Position numbers and translations under genes: made by a program
In this document: one piece after another, positions 9,623 through 21,211 of the stretch
Numbering within the stretch: the stretch's first letter is position 1
Layout of the letters: each line of letters opens with the position of its first letter
The notes under the pieces: model-generated
The model's input: the letters and a program-made list of their open reading frames with translations, nothing else
Database searches by the model: none
What the model was told of the DNA's origin: nothing
DNA from: Nigrospora sphaerica
Taxonomy: Eukaryota; Ascomycota; Sordariomycetes; Amphisphaeriales; Apiosporaceae
Length of the DNA: 64,000 bases
Assembly (NCBI GenBank): GCA_018287875.1
Contig: JAGVVL010000009.1
Coordinates: 930,001 to 994,000 of the forward strand
Direction of reading: 5' to 3'

Positions 9623-10985
9623 CCGGCAAGAACGAGCGTTATGGCGACGATCCTGTGGCCCGGCTCGGCGTGAGCAAAGCCGCCGGTGACCTTGTGGGGG
9701 AACCGAGCGACGGAGCCTAGAGCGTGGTAGTTCAAGCTAGTCATCGTATTCGGGTTGATAGCGCCATTCGGCAGCATGCTGTCCAGCGCTCCTACGTCGT
9801 CGTGGAGCCCATCTCGATTTGGTATAGCCACGATGGGACGCGCGTGCGGCGCCTGCCTCCCCACAAGCCCTGTGCCGAGCGCCGTGGCCATCTGCGCCGC
9901 AAAGTCGGTCAACGCTTTGGGCACGGAGAGGGGATGCGTCATAGCGAGGCCCGGGTAATCGGGCGGCGACAGCGCGCCGAGCCAGTTGCCGGGGCATGTA
10001 GATAGGAGGCACTATGGAGCTATCAATCTCCATCTAGCTCATGAGGTCCTCGTGCCAGCCGTGCCGGACGCCTGCTGTGTCGTAGAGACAGTTACTCGTG
10101 GGAGCGAAGGCGTGCGCGTTGCCTGTTACGCCGAGCTCCTCGTCACGCTGCAGGTATTCGGCCGGGATGGGCAAACTTTTACCGCGCATAGACCCAAAGA
10201 CGTCGGAGTGTAGCTAGTTGAAGAGCTAGTTGGAGCAGTTGAACCACGATGACGGCGGTGACGGCGTCCTCGAGGGGGCGTGCCCTCGGGCCACCAGTCA
10301 TCCAAAGCATACCGGAAGCCGTAGAATATGAATTCGGACTCTCTTTCCACCTGAAATTCCCTGCAAGGATAAGCATATCCTGCACCTTGGCTTGCCTGAG
10401 TGGTTCCAGGGCCAGCTTGCCCTTGTCGAGGATTTCGACGTCGTAGAGCGTGATGCTGGCGCCCGCAGGCCCGCTCACCACATGCGGAGCCAGCCAACCA
10501 TGTTTAGTCCAAAGTCGACAAGTCTTCCCAGGTGACGACTTGAAAACTCTTTCTAGCTATCTCCTTGATTTTTCGGACGCCGGGATGGTCGGGACGGGTG
10601 AGCTTTCCCTTCCAGGGGCCGGGTCCTATGCCAAATCTCACTCTTGGCGGTGAAAGCTTAGGTTAACCATCCCTTAATATTTGCCTTAATTCTATTGTGG
10701 TATACTTCTCCGTCATAGAATTTTGTGGGCAGGACCGGACCTGTGCCCGCCTTCCACGTTGGGTCGGTTAGAATCGTCAGCCTGTCCGTTATTAAACATG
10801 ATGACTAAAGCGGAGAGGAAGCTCATGAAGTCCTCGTAGATTTTCCGAAAGCCTTCGTCGAAGCCACGTCAGCCCAAGAACCACCCTTCGCCTACGATGA
10901 CTCCTACAGTGTTCTACCTGGCAGATATCAGTTCTTTTACGTCATAAATATCATAGACGCGGTGATAGTGATACAACTGCCAACA
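9623..10985 (-). pseudogene. GH78 alpha-L-rhamnosidase relic
   Basis: Read on the minus strand in shifting frames, pieces follow the order of GH78 enzymes: VIVGEGWFLG near 10890; VLPTKFYDGEVYHNR near 10710; VVSGPAGASITLYDVEIL near 10460; EFIFYGFRYALDDWWPEGTPP near 10300 (as two short overlapping pieces); a damaged catalytic loop LQRDEELGVTGNAHAFAP near 10130-10170; then GALSPPDYPGLAMTHPL near 9960 and NTMTSLNYHALGSV near 9700, close to the C-terminus. Stretches between conserved blocks are missing, frames shift, and stops sit at Gln or Arg positions (TAG, TGA). The 3' end is cut at the TA where the pogo transposon inserted. An intact gene would remove terminal rhamnose from pectic or other glycans. 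It is non-functional here. Block boundaries are approximate. Confidence 0.8.
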
Positions 10986-11987
10986 GTCCTACGAGAGGAA
11001 TGATGGGGATGATATAATAAAACAACAGGAATGAGCTGTGAACGGCTAGGCCGGAAAAGGAGCTGGAAATTTGGGTCCGAACATGGGCGCCTTCACCCAG
11101 CCTGGTCGTCAAGGGCGGGGACAGCCGTGCAGGCGGTGGTATAAGCGATTGCGGTAGGGAAGGTCAAGATGACGGCCGATGACCCAAGCGCATTCCACAA
11201 GGAGATAATTGCGGCCGAAAGCTGCGATGAATGGGTGTTGCCGCGTGGGTTGTGTTGGTGTATTTCTCGTGAACGGCTATAAACCAAACTTTCCCCTTCC
11301 CCTGCCAGCCTCAACGTTTGATCGTTGAAACCCAAAGTGACAAGTGCAAGTCTAGTATAACTAGTGCTGATAGACATGTCCGAAGGAGCGCTTTAGAAGG
11401 CTCGTAGAATGGCCTTGTTCGACGCTATCTTCATCCTTACGTAAGTATCACTGTCCCCAAACTCCCCCCTAATGGCCGGTATAGGGCGCTTTCGCTTCTA
11501 TCATTGCTGGCCCGTGCGCTTTTACCCTCTTATATTACTGCGTTTTCTACCAGGACTGGAGCTGGATGGGGTCAAGGCCTGCCATGTTGTGTGTTGAGAA
11601 CGACAGGGATCGAGAAACTCATCACACTAGGAGACAGGTCAACACAGCTACTATCCGCAGCATAGTTTTGTTGATCCCACACTTGTGGATATTGGCCGTG
11701 CCGTGCAGAAAGGCAAAATAATTGTCTCCTACGACAACGCTACTGAGTGCGGTCCTGAATGGAAGATGCAATCTAGCAGACGGATTTAGTATGGATCCTT
11801 GCCGACCCGAATTCCGCGAAGCTCTTAAAGACCCACACCTCGGACACTTGTAAGTTCCCGAGATCCACGCCCCGGGCACTTACAAGTTCCCTAGGTCCAC
11901 TGCATTGCTACCTACCAACCATCATTAACAAAATCGTTTGATTTGCTGGAATAAAGTTTTGTGTGGAGTTTTCGTAGGCTTCCCTTC
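10986..11987. other. Intergenic region; no gene recognised
   Basis: Short frames occur on both strands, but none resembles a known family. Contains the distal promoter of the P450 gene. Confidence 0.4.
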
Positions 11988-11995
11988 TATAAAAA
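11988..11995 (+). promoter_or_regulatory. TATA box of the P450 gene
   Basis: TATAAAAA lies 108 bp before the P450 start codon and is followed by a pyrimidine-rich stretch. Spacing is typical for a fungal promoter. Confidence 0.6.
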
Positions 11996-12102
11996 CTTGC
12001 CCAGTATTACCTCTCTCAGACGCTTAGTTTTCTTGTAAAGACTCGCTTTACACCGGACTTGAGTTAGTACATTCACAGTCTCGAAACTTCGATTTACTTA
12101 CG

Positions 12103-13923
12103 ATGGAGTTAATGCATCCCCCATTGCCTATTCCCAGCCCATGGGCCAATTTCCTCTTCCAGAGAACGGATGTTTGGATGTCAATATGCCTTGGCATTAC
12201 TCTTGCCTTCTCGGCTACATTTTTCTACCAGCGTCGACCCAGTCGAAAACTCCCCTACGTTAATTCTCCGTCTATGCTGGATTTCTTTGCTACAACCCCA
12301 AAGAAGCGCTTCCTTTCCAGCGCCCGGAATATGCTTATGGATGCACGGACACAGTTTCCTCACCAGCCCTACCGTCTTATGACAGACACAGGCGAGACGA
12401 TTGTGATTCCTTCTAATCTTGTCCACTCTATCCGCAATGAGCCTGGGCTTAGCTTCTCGGAAGCTTTTGCAAACAACTTTCATCCCCATCTCCCTGGATT
12501 CGAGGGCTTTCGTGAGGGCGCGAGGCCCGACGAGCTCTTTCAGATTGTCATTAAAAAGGACATTACAAAAATGTTAAGTAAGTTGTACAGACATACAAGC
12601 GTCTTTATGCAGCAAAGTGGCGGCCTTTTCACACGATACCGTATTGTTAACCGTCTTTTGTGATCACAGACCAGATCACGGAGCCTCTAGCCATCGAAGC
12701 AACACATGCCGTCCGTCACATCTGGGGATCGCCGATTGGTGAGTATTTAGTCAGGCCCTTATTTCTAACTCCTAAGACCTCAATTCTTAGCTCAGGCCTA
12801 GTGTTCTAACTTTGCTCGGACTGGTAGAATGGCGCGAGTATGAAGTCAAAAAAGATGCTCTCGATTTGATTTCCCGCCTCTCAGCTCGCACCTTTCTTGG
12901 AGCCGAGATGTGCCGCAACGATGAATGGCTGGCCATCTCCAAGTCGTATTCCGTTAACGCCTTCCGCTGCGCCGATATTCTCCGTCCTTACCCGCCGTGG
13001 CTTCGCTCCGTGGCACATTGGTTTATTCCAGAGTGCAAAACTCTGCGCCAGCAAGTCTCGGACTCAAGAAGAATCATTGAACCCTTTCTCGAAGAGAGGA
13101 GGAGAATACGTCAACAAGCTAGTGACCTTGGAAATCCAGTGCCAAGCTTCAATGACGCGGTTGATTGGTTCGACGAAGAGGCCCAGGGCCGAAAGTATGA
13201 CCCCGTTGCCACCCAATTAGCGTTGGCGGTAGTCGCGATCCATACAACCACGGACCTGCTCGTCGAGACTATGCTGCGGATCGCTGAGCACCCGGACCTT
13301 TTTTCCGCCCTACGGAAAGAGGTTGTCGAGGCACTCAGCGTTGGAGGCTGGAAGAAGACTTCATTAGCTAACATGAAGCTGATGGATAGCGTCCTGAAGG
13401 AGACGCAGAGGCTTAAGCCCATTACCTCAGGTATGTCAACCGACGTGACACCCCGCATGCGACAGTTCTGACGCGACATCCAGCCATGATGATGCGTGTA
13501 GCTACTCGTCCGGTGACACTTCAGAACGGTCTGCGTCTTCAGAAGGGGGAAAAGTGCGTGGTGGACATCGGAGGAATGTACGATCCGTCCGTTTACCCGA
13601 ACCCTGACAGCTTTGATGGTTACCGATTCGTCAATATGCGCAGCAATATCGACCTCGGTAGTCAGGCCCACCTGGTCAGCACCTCTCCTACTCATCTGGG
13701 TTTCGGGCATGGCAAGCATGCATGCCCGGGTCGATTCTTTGCAAGTAGCGAGCTGAAGGTGGGACTGTCGCATCTTTTGATGAAGTACGACTGGAAACTG
13801 ACCCCTGGCCATGAGCATCGGTGGCAAGAGTTGGGACTGGCTTGGTCTTCTGACGACTCCGCCAAGTTGCTGATGAGGAAGAGGGAGATGCCCGAGATCG
13901 ACATCGACTCGGTGCATGCGTAG
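12103..13923 (+). CDS. Cytochrome P450 monooxygenase
   Basis: Four exons: 12103-12577, 12670-12738, 12828-13430 and 13484-13923, predicted 528 aa. A hydrophobic N-terminal anchor (about 25-45) would hold it in the endoplasmic reticulum membrane. The I-helix has AIHTTTD (about 325), the K-helix ExxR is Glu373-Arg376 in KETQRLKP, and the heme loop is FGHGKHACPG with Cys463 as the heme thiolate ligand. Every exon junction restores the frame and ordinary P450 sequence. The I-helix HTTT and the segment after ExxR (MMMRVATRPVTL) resemble fungal secondary-metabolism P450s near the ent-kaurene oxidase group; this subgrouping is tentative. It stands alone between transposon-rich blocks with no biosynthetic partner in the window, so its substrate is unknown. 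Confidence 0.93.
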
Positions 13924-14323
13924 ATCTTGCAGAATACTGCCTGTATTTCACGCTAACGCGCTGAAGAACAGCCCGCGTGCAACCTTCTGATTTTATTAGA
14001 GTTAGAATACAAAGGAGAAATTCTCTATCCAATCGGGTGACATGTGTTTGTCCTACTATTTGAAACAGAACTGAGACGCTCAAGGGAAACTTGGGTTTTA
14101 GTAATTAATCTAGGATGTTACGACTCCAAGAACCAAGCCAAGAAAGTGGCTGGGGCATTGCACCAGCCACTTGGGAACCTCATCAGCCACGCAAGGGACA
14201 GACAAGGGAAATTTCCGGAAACCGGCAAAGGACACAACCAAGAAAGGGTGACTTCCAGAATAAGGAAACGGAGAGTCACATGACACGATATGTGCGATAT
14301 ATGGTTACCGAGCATATTCCGCA
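13924..14323. other. Intergenic region downstream of the P450; no gene recognised
   Basis: Contains the presumed 3' UTR of the P450 and simple A/G-rich sequence up to the pogo terminal repeat. Confidence 0.4.
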
Positions 14324-14325
14324 TA

Positions 14326-14415
14326 AGTTAGAGGACCCCCATTTCGGCCCCCCCCACATTTCGGCCCTTAAAAGCCAGCCACCGGATTTCAAGCCCCTTG
14401 ACTTCTTTCGTCGCC
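14326..14415 (+). mobile_element. Left-end fragment of a second pogo/Fot-type element
   Basis: AGTTAGAGGACCCCCATTTC starts right after a TA (14324-14325) and matches the left terminal repeat at 7106 with few changes; similarity weakens after about 30 bp. It is cut by a solo LTR after 90 bp. No matching right end or transposase was found downstream, so the rest is lost or unrecognisable. Confidence 0.7.
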
Positions 14416-14713
14416 TGTGAGAGGCTGAGCTTTGAAGCACTATCAAAGGGGGCCAAATGCTGTTTATTTTCTAGATACAGAGGAAAGAAGGTCGACCTCA
14501 GGAGACCGGGCTCGGCGTCTCGTGAAGTCCTGCGGGAACCGACCGGAACGTTTGGATCGGAACGTTCGGATCGTCACTCGATTCCCCTCTTAGGTCTTAG
14601 CCAATAGTAAGCATCCGAACAAGGAGGCTCGGTCGGGACCCTCGTGTGAGGGGTTCGTGAGACGGTCGGGCCACGTGCGCCCGAGTCTATCTCCCAGGTC
14701 ATAACCTGTAACA
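14416..14713 (+). repeat. Solo LTR 3 (diverged)
   Basis: The 298-bp sequence starts TGTGAGAGG, ends CCTGTAACA and follows solo LTR 1 over its length with many substitutions and deletions. It has only two 14-bp palindrome units (14545-14572). The flanks TCGCC and TCGAG match at three of five bases, so a target duplication is only weakly supported. Confidence 0.85.
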
Positions 14714-14718
14714 TCGAG

Positions 14719-16360
14719 CGACTACTCCTCGTACGCGTTTCCGCTCTTAACTTCGTATCGACGTCCTTTTCATCTAAAATATCTTAAGCCTCGTTAATGT
14801 CGAGTGTTCCTTTTTGCCGTAGACGGATCTTTTTTGCTCAGATTGATTGCTGAGGTAATGACTGTCTATGTAGGAAATCCTTCTGTCTTATATCCTTGCG
14901 TCACTCCCTCACTGATACCGTGGATCACCTTGGATGTCAGAGGGGGCCCTTGGAGTGTAGGCAAGAAGGGGCACGTAGGTACTGTCGAAGCTTATGGCGA
15001 GGGAGTAGGTAGGGGTAGAGGTTGAATGGCATTAATCTCTGTCCTTCTATCCATCTACTGGGCCTGTTGCCCCTTATTTGTAGCCTGCGGCTACCTGTCC
15101 GTTGCCTCGCCAGTTTTCCTGTTGAGGGCCTTGCTCTGAGATCTTCCATTTATCCTTTGTCCTGGATCCGAGTCCTTTCCAGTTGTGTCTCTGACATTGG
15201 ATCACTAGTGATCCAACAGATCCCTTGGTGCTGGCTCATCACGGCTTCCGCTGATCTATCACGTGACCATTGTCGTTGCTGGACATCCAATTCTGGATGT
15301 CCGACCTTGAATGTCCCTTGCCATGGTACCGGGCCTTTGTATGCAATCTCGGTGTGGCGGTTGCGACCGCTGGATGCGGGCGGTGCTGATAAGGGAAGGT
15401 TGGTCCGCGCGTGCTGACCTTGGTGCGTTGGTCAGACCCGTCGGGTCAGGTTTGTAACAAGTAACTTAATCGTGCGTAACATCTAAATTATTCATAAATG
15501 CATCATTAGCTAGTGATAATAAACTAACTAGGACTTCTAAAAATCATTCTGCTAGATGCTGATACGATGGGCTGTCGGGTTCACGGGGTTGACGGGCTAT
15601 CGGGCTATTATAGGACACCGAGCCGATCGACTTAGTTAGTGGGGTGACGGGCCCCGGAAGCTATATGGAGCTATAAGAGACCGCTAGTCCTATTTCGGGG
15701 TAGCATATCTGGGATGCTAATAAGCTCTACATAAGGGCTGCCTTAGCCGGAAATCACAGCCCGTTACCATAAGAAAGCGAATCCGAGGAAATAGAGATAA
15801 CCCGGGATATAGGAAAGCCAGTTAGGACCTCTTCTCGCTAGCACACTTAATATTTAACTTAGCTACATTTACACTACATAGTAGTGCGACGGCTAACCTT
15901 ACGGGCCCTCACCCTATATATGGTTACACGGCGCGCCATTATATAACTAAAAATTACGTACGTGGGCGGTCATCTTAACGTAATAAGCAGGGTCTCTATT
16001 TAACGGTGCGGATAAGGATAGTTTTATCGGATGAGTGGGTAGGCGTACGGGCGGACTACCGGATGCCAGACGACGTCGTGTCCGGGCGGGCTGGGATTAA
16101 TGCATGATTGCCTGGCTCGGGTGCGCACATCGTGCGCACTTTTCGAAGCACGACTAAGCACTGGAGAGAGCATGGACGCTGGAGACCGTTGACAAGCCGT
16201 CAATTCGCCTCTGCTGAAAGTGCGAGAGTGAGAGCTCTTCCATCACCGACTCCGCGCCGACCCATCTTCATTCCACTGCTCTTCCTCGCTCCTCCTCCTC
16301 CTCTTCCGCCCTTCTGAGCATCTCGCCCTAGTCTCCAACCTACCAATTCATCCAGGCAAG
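14719..16360. other. Decayed intergenic DNA and NDUFS7 promoter
   Basis: About 15450-16060 is TA-rich with dense stops, probably old RIP-affected repeat. No coding sequence was recognised. The last 150 bp is C/T-rich and is likely the core promoter and 5' leader of the gene at 16361. Confidence 0.4.
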
Positions 16361-17220
16361 ATGCTGACGTCTCTAAGACAAGCTGTCTCGCTGGCTCCGA
16401 GAGGTTTGTTCACCCCCCACGGCATGGCATGGCATGGCATAGGACGCCCGGCGGATCCGGGGACCTGGAACTGACATGCGTCTTTGCCCGTACAGCGAAG
16501 CCCACGAACCACTTCGTGACGCCCCTGCACTCCGTCGTCGCCATCTCGACCACTACCAAGGTGGGTGTCACCAAGAAGGACACCACTCCGACCACTTCCC
16601 ACAGCTCGACCGGCGCTGGCCTCCTCCCCTGCAAGCGCAAGGAGGTCCCCCTTGCCAGTCAGGAGGGGACCAAGGGCGTTGTTCAATACGCATTGTACGA
16701 GCCACTCCCCCCTTCCGGCGCGTTCCAGTCTTGACACTCAGCCTGCTCACTGATTGACCCGCGGTGCAGAACGACCCTGGACCAGGTCGCCAACTGGGCG
16801 CGCCAGTCGTCCCTGTGGCCTATGTCCTTCGGTCTTGCATGCTGTGCCGTCGAGATGATGCACCTGTCCACACCGCGATACGATCAGGATCGTCTCGGAA
16901 TCATTTTCCGTGCCTCACCCCGTCAGTCTGATATGATGATTATCGCTGGCACCCTTACCAACAAGATGGCGCCCGCCCTGCGCCAAGTCTATGATCAGAT
17001 GCCCGAGCCCCGATGGGTCATCAGCATGGGTAGTTGTGCCAACGGAGGCGGCTACTACCACTACAGCTACAGCGTCGTTCGTGGCTGCGACCGAATCGTG
17101 CCCGTCGACGTCTACGTTCCCGGCTGCCCCCCGACCTCTGAGGCCCTCATGTATGGTATCCTTCAGCTGCAGCGTAAGATAAGGCGGACCAAGACAACAA
17201 GAATGTGGTACCGAAAGTAG
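16361..17220 (+). CDS. NADH:ubiquinone oxidoreductase 20 kDa subunit (NDUFS7/PSST)
   Basis: Three exons: 16361-16403, 16496-16694 and 16770-17220, predicted 230 aa. The first about 30 residues ([15 protein letters not shown]...) form a basic, Ser/Leu-rich mitochondrial presequence. The conserved core holds the ligands of iron-sulfur cluster N2: Cys105 and Cys106 (GLACCAVE), Cys170 (GSCANGG) and Cys200 (PGCPPTSE). The protein ends TRMWYRK, as fungal homologues do. It belongs to the peripheral arm of mitochondrial complex I at the site where electrons pass to ubiquinone. It appears complete and is nuclear-encoded. The small first exon is supported by frame and by the targeting-like sequence. 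Confidence 0.95.
16421..16440. repeat. CATGG short tandem repeat in NDUFS7 intron 1
   Basis: Four copies of a 5-bp GGCAT/CATGG unit lie inside the first intron (16404-16495) of the NDUFS7 gene. Confidence 0.8.
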
Positions 17221-17499
17221 AGAACGACAGCTGCCGAGGAATCACCTTACTCATGATACACTATCTCTCTTTTGTCATAGGAAATTTTACATACCTTGGG
17301 GTCCACAGCCCGTCATAGCAGCCTGTACAGTATAACTGTGTTTACCTTTCGACCCTTCACGCACTTTGCATACGGGATTGTGAGCGTGGTGGGAAGACGG
17401 CATACCGCGTAGTGATAAAGTAACCAGAGAATGAAACATTTCCCTGGTTTACACGATGCCATAATACTGCGGGTTAAACATGGCAATACGATCTATAAT

Positions 17500-18370
17500 G
17501 TTTGCCACCTATTATTGTTATTATTCTTACACCTAGCGACCTATCTAGGCCATGAGGACCCCCTGCGTATCTAAGCCTAGGAAAACCGTTCCGGGCTGAC
17601 GTCCGGTCGGATGAAAAACCTAGGTTCCGCTGCGTCGCACCGCTCTTGTCTGCTCTCTGGCTTGCTACACCAAGATCGGGCTCAGCATGCCCGCTTCCTA
17701 GCTGATGAGCTGATTTGCCGACTGAAACATGCCCAGCCTGCCCTAACGGAGTAGCCATCTCGCTATAATCCCTGCCTTCCCTGGGGTATTGAGCATCTTG
17801 TCCGTATCTATCTGCTCTCCTAGAGCTTGGATGAGATAATCTCGTCTTTCTCTCCCTTGGGCAGAAAACGAGGGTATGCCGGACCGTCTCCCTACCTTGG
17901 CCGCAGTCGCACCATGGGCTGTCGAAGCCTGGAGCCCTGCGTTTAGAGAGGAAGTCTCGCAGCCCAATCTTGCTAGTCCTTGCCTGGACGAGGATGGAGC
18001 TCTCGGCCTTGTGGAGCCCCTTGTGAAGTTTGAGGACGTGCTTATCTGGCGGCCACCCGCTGGTCCGCTCCATTCCTCTCCACAAGGGCGGCCAACGACC
18101 GCTGCCATCGTTCCATGGCCACACAGAGGCTACTGCGCATGCATCATGGAGGAGCGTACTCGGTGCTGCTATTCGCAGCTTCCGCTCGGCCATATCTGGT
18201 ATATTTCCCGAGAACCGGCATCGCGTGTCTCGAAGGACATTCGTGTTAAAACCGTGACGTCCACTCTGCTTTCTCAGTTCTACGAAGCTGAGCCCGACCG
18301 GCGGCAGGCATGAGTGACTCTCTGCTGAGAATAAGTACATAGTGTAAAGCCATGCAAGCGGCAAGCGCAC
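17500..18370 (-). mobile_element. LINE (non-LTR retrotransposon) 3'-end fragment
   Basis: On the minus strand the translation matches the end of fungal LINE ORF2 proteins: LHKGLHKAESSILVQARTSK, IGLRDFLSKRRAPGF and a zinc-knuckle-like CDCGQGRETVRHTLVFC. A second piece (DKMLNTPGKAGIIARW) continues in another frame, so at least one frameshift is present. Toward 17510-17530 the strand ends in a TAA/TAAC-rich tail, as at LINE 3' ends. The reverse-transcriptase core is missing, so this is a dead 5'-truncated copy. Confidence 0.75.
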
Positions 18371-19274
18371 CTTCGAGCACGATCGTCTACGAGGAGCCTG
18401 GCTAGTATGTAATAAGGCGGGGTGTGATACGTGTTAAAAGTCGGCCTAGGGGACACGAACCCGATGCTTCCAAGAGAGAACCAGCACGGAAGACTGGACG
18501 TATGCATCGGGAAGGGCAGCTGACGGCGATAGGTGTAGGGGCTAACACGAGAGCGTGGACCCACAAACCCGTGCTGGCAGGCGCGCGCTTAGACGGTATT
18601 CCCATATGTGCAAGTCGCTCAGCAATCGTCTCCAACAAGGATAAGCCGTAGACAGCTGCCAGACCGTCTGCAATCCTCTATGTGGCCAGAACGCGCTCAG
18701 TCGCCTTTCGAACGAGGCGCGAGTAGATCGTGTTTCTTCGTCTTCGCGTGCGGCTCGGTAGGCGGCGGGCCGGGTACCGCAAGCCATTCTATCCCGGTAT
18801 CAGGGCCGAAACGGCTCGGTCCCGGCGCCGCGCCGTCGGTCAAGCTAGACTGGTGTTGGATCAGGCGCGCTTTCGAACGACGCATATGGCGATGTCGTGT
18901 TGAAGCTAGGGCTTCGAAGCAGAATCTGGGGGATGGATCTTGTGGCCTCGCTCGGCCCCACCCTGCACCAGCATGGTTACCCCGCCCAGGGACGAGTATG
19001 CGCCCGCGGCACCTGGAAGCAGGCGGACAGCGCTGTTCTGCCTTCAACGCTCTCCTCCTAGCCCAGCCTTCGGCCACGCGCAAATTTCCTCCAAACATGA
19101 TGGATACGGGATTTTTATTTTTTTTTTATTTCTTTTATATATATATATATATATATTCTTAGCAAATTTCTGATGTATTCGCAGAACAATGCTGCTTGTA
19201 TACGACCCAGGCATGGTGGCTTCGCAAGTCGAGCAAGAGCAGGATTGTAGAGGCGGAGGCGTAGTACCAGCCAA
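18371..19274. other. Intergenic region; no gene recognised
   Basis: Moderate-GC DNA with overlapping open frames on both strands but no recognisable protein. A T-run followed by an (AT)n microsatellite lies at about 19118-19157. Confidence 0.4.
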
Positions 19275-19276
19275 TA

Positions 19277-21209
19277 AGCTTGGACCCCCCTCAAGACGCC
19301 AACCCATCAACACGCCACCGTTTCAACCACCAAGATGAGATGGCAGATGTCAACAAAAGGGCAAATAGATAAATAACCAGACATCTTGAGGTCTTAGTGT
19401 TAAGGTCAATAGAATCTTCATCTTCTGCTCTTTCTTTTAGGGTCCACTAGATGGATGACGAGCAACTGCTGGAGGCCCTCGCCATCGTGAAGAAGGGCAC
19501 CCCTATCCGAGAGGTCGCCAGATAGTTCCATGTCTCTAGACACTATTTGACACGCCGCTTCGAAGGGAAGTCCTTGAAAACACACGCTCAGGAGCACCGT
19601 TAGGCCCTTTCCAAAGATTTGGAGCGCGCGTTAGCAGACTGGGCCCTCACGCAGGCCCGTCTAGGCTGGTCACCACCGCACGCGCGCTTTCGCATATATG
19701 CTCAATCGCTGCTGGCAGCGTCTGGCAGCCAACACCACCTTAGAAAACGCTGGCATCTCCGGTTCCTCAAGCACTGGCCGCAGTTAAAGACCGTGAGGTC
19801 CAAGGGAATGGATTTCCAGCGCATCAATGGCGCCTCACGAGAAAATCTAGAGGAGTTCTTCTCCAGTTTGGAGGACCAGAGGCTAGCAGAAGTCCCTCCA
19901 AAGCACAGTTGGAATATAGACGAGGTTGGCTGCCAAATAGGCCTTGGAGACAGTCCGCTAGTGATCGGCCTGTCTGCCCTTAAAGAGGTCTTCACTATGA
20001 ATCCAGGCCGTGGCGAGTGGGCGACTTCAATTGAGGCCATCTCTGTTAGCGGACGCGCTTTACCTCCTCTCGTCATCTTTAAGGGGAAATCGGTTTAACA
20101 GCAGTGGTATAACTACCAGTCAGACAAAGATGACTTTAACGACTGGTCTTTTAAGGCCTCGCCAGCTAGCTAGACGAGCAATTTAATTGGCCTGCGCTGG
20201 CTAAGGGAGGTGTTCCTCCCCTTGACTGCTCTAAAGGACCCCTACTAGTGGCGACATCTTATTCTGGATGGCCATGCCTTATACTGTAGCGAGGACTTCA
20301 TGTTTAGCTGTTTTGAGGCCAAAGTCTGGCTCAACTTCCTTCCGGTGCACACATCGTAGGTCCTCCAGCCTCTGGACCTAGGACTATTCTTGGTGTTAAA
20401 GCGCGCGTACCGAAAAACGCTTCGTGAGGCCTGCGTATCTAGTCTCACAATGACGCCAAAGAAACCGGAGTTCTTAGAGGCCTGGAATAAGGCTCGGAAG
20501 GAGGCCCTAACGCCGGAGTATATAGCCACTAGCTAGCGAGCAACTGGAATCTATCTTAAGGACCCCAGCAAGGCCTTCAATAGCAGACTGGCTCGCTAGC
20601 GACTGGTCGACCAACCGGAGAGCGCAGCTTAGTGCGTTCCACCCCCCAGAGAGACTCCTCTGCTAGCAGAGATGTCTGCTCTAGATATCAATACTTTAAG
20701 GAGCGCTCGGCAGGTCCAGGATTTGCATCGCGACCTACGTGGCGTCGATTTAGTGTATAATAACGCGACGCTACGACAAGTGTTTCGGAAGACTAGCAAG
20801 GCCTTGGACTAAGCAACGGCCGAGATCGTCAGCCTTAAACGCGAACGAGACCAACTAGTGGCTGCACTACATCAACAAAGGCCTGAAAAGCGTCGCAGAG
20901 TCAATCCCTCTGCCAAGGAGCGTTTTGTGACGATGCTGGAGGTTAGGGAGGTGAAGCAAGCCATAGGGACAGGTCCTTATATAGGGGGCGCAGCCACTGC
21001 CTCATCTCAAGCACCTTCCACGGTCACGTCCGAAGATGAATCGTCCTCGGATGTAGAGGAGTGTATCATGATCTCTTGAGGCCAAACCGTTTATTTGTAT
21101 CTATTGTTATTGTTGAGATATTGAATTGTTTATATTAATTGACATGTGGCGATGTCTTCTTTTTTTGGTGGCGTGCTGATGGGTTGGCGTCTTGAGGGGG
21201 GTCCAAGCT
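19277..21209 (+). mobile_element. Full-length Fot1/Pot2-like DNA transposon
   Basis: Terminal inverted repeats of about 42 bp begin AGCTTGGACCCCCCTCAAGA on the left and match the right end almost perfectly. Both ends are bordered by TA (19275-19276 and 21210-21211). The length, 1933 bp, is close to the roughly 1.9 kb known for Fot1 and Pot2. One transposase frame fills most of the element. The near-identical ends suggest recent insertion. Confidence 0.95.
19451..21079 (+). pseudogene. Fot1-like transposase with ten in-frame TAG/TAA codons
   Basis: From ATG at 19451 to TGA at 21077-21079 a single frame of 542 codons runs with no indel; my recollection is that Fot1 transposase has about this length. 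A helix-turn-helix region is followed by a CENP-B-like region (DWALTQARLGWSPPHARF) and the DDE triad regions WNIDEVG, LILDGHA and LQPLDLGLF. The frame is broken by ten stops: TAG at 19523, 19601, 20171, 20246, 20357, 20534, 20597 and 20630, and TAA at 20096 and 20810. Where relatives can be recalled these positions hold Gln, for example after FKGKSV. No premature TGA and no frameshift is present. CAG/CAA to TAG/TAA is the CpA-to-TpA change made by RIP, so light RIP is the simplest reading. Confidence 0.9.
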
Positions 21210-21211
21210 TA

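Noticed and set aside
19451..21079. Alternative genetic code (TAR read as Gln)
   Set aside because: Intact nuclear genes in the same window end at TAA or TAG codons followed by non-coding sequence, so the code is standard.
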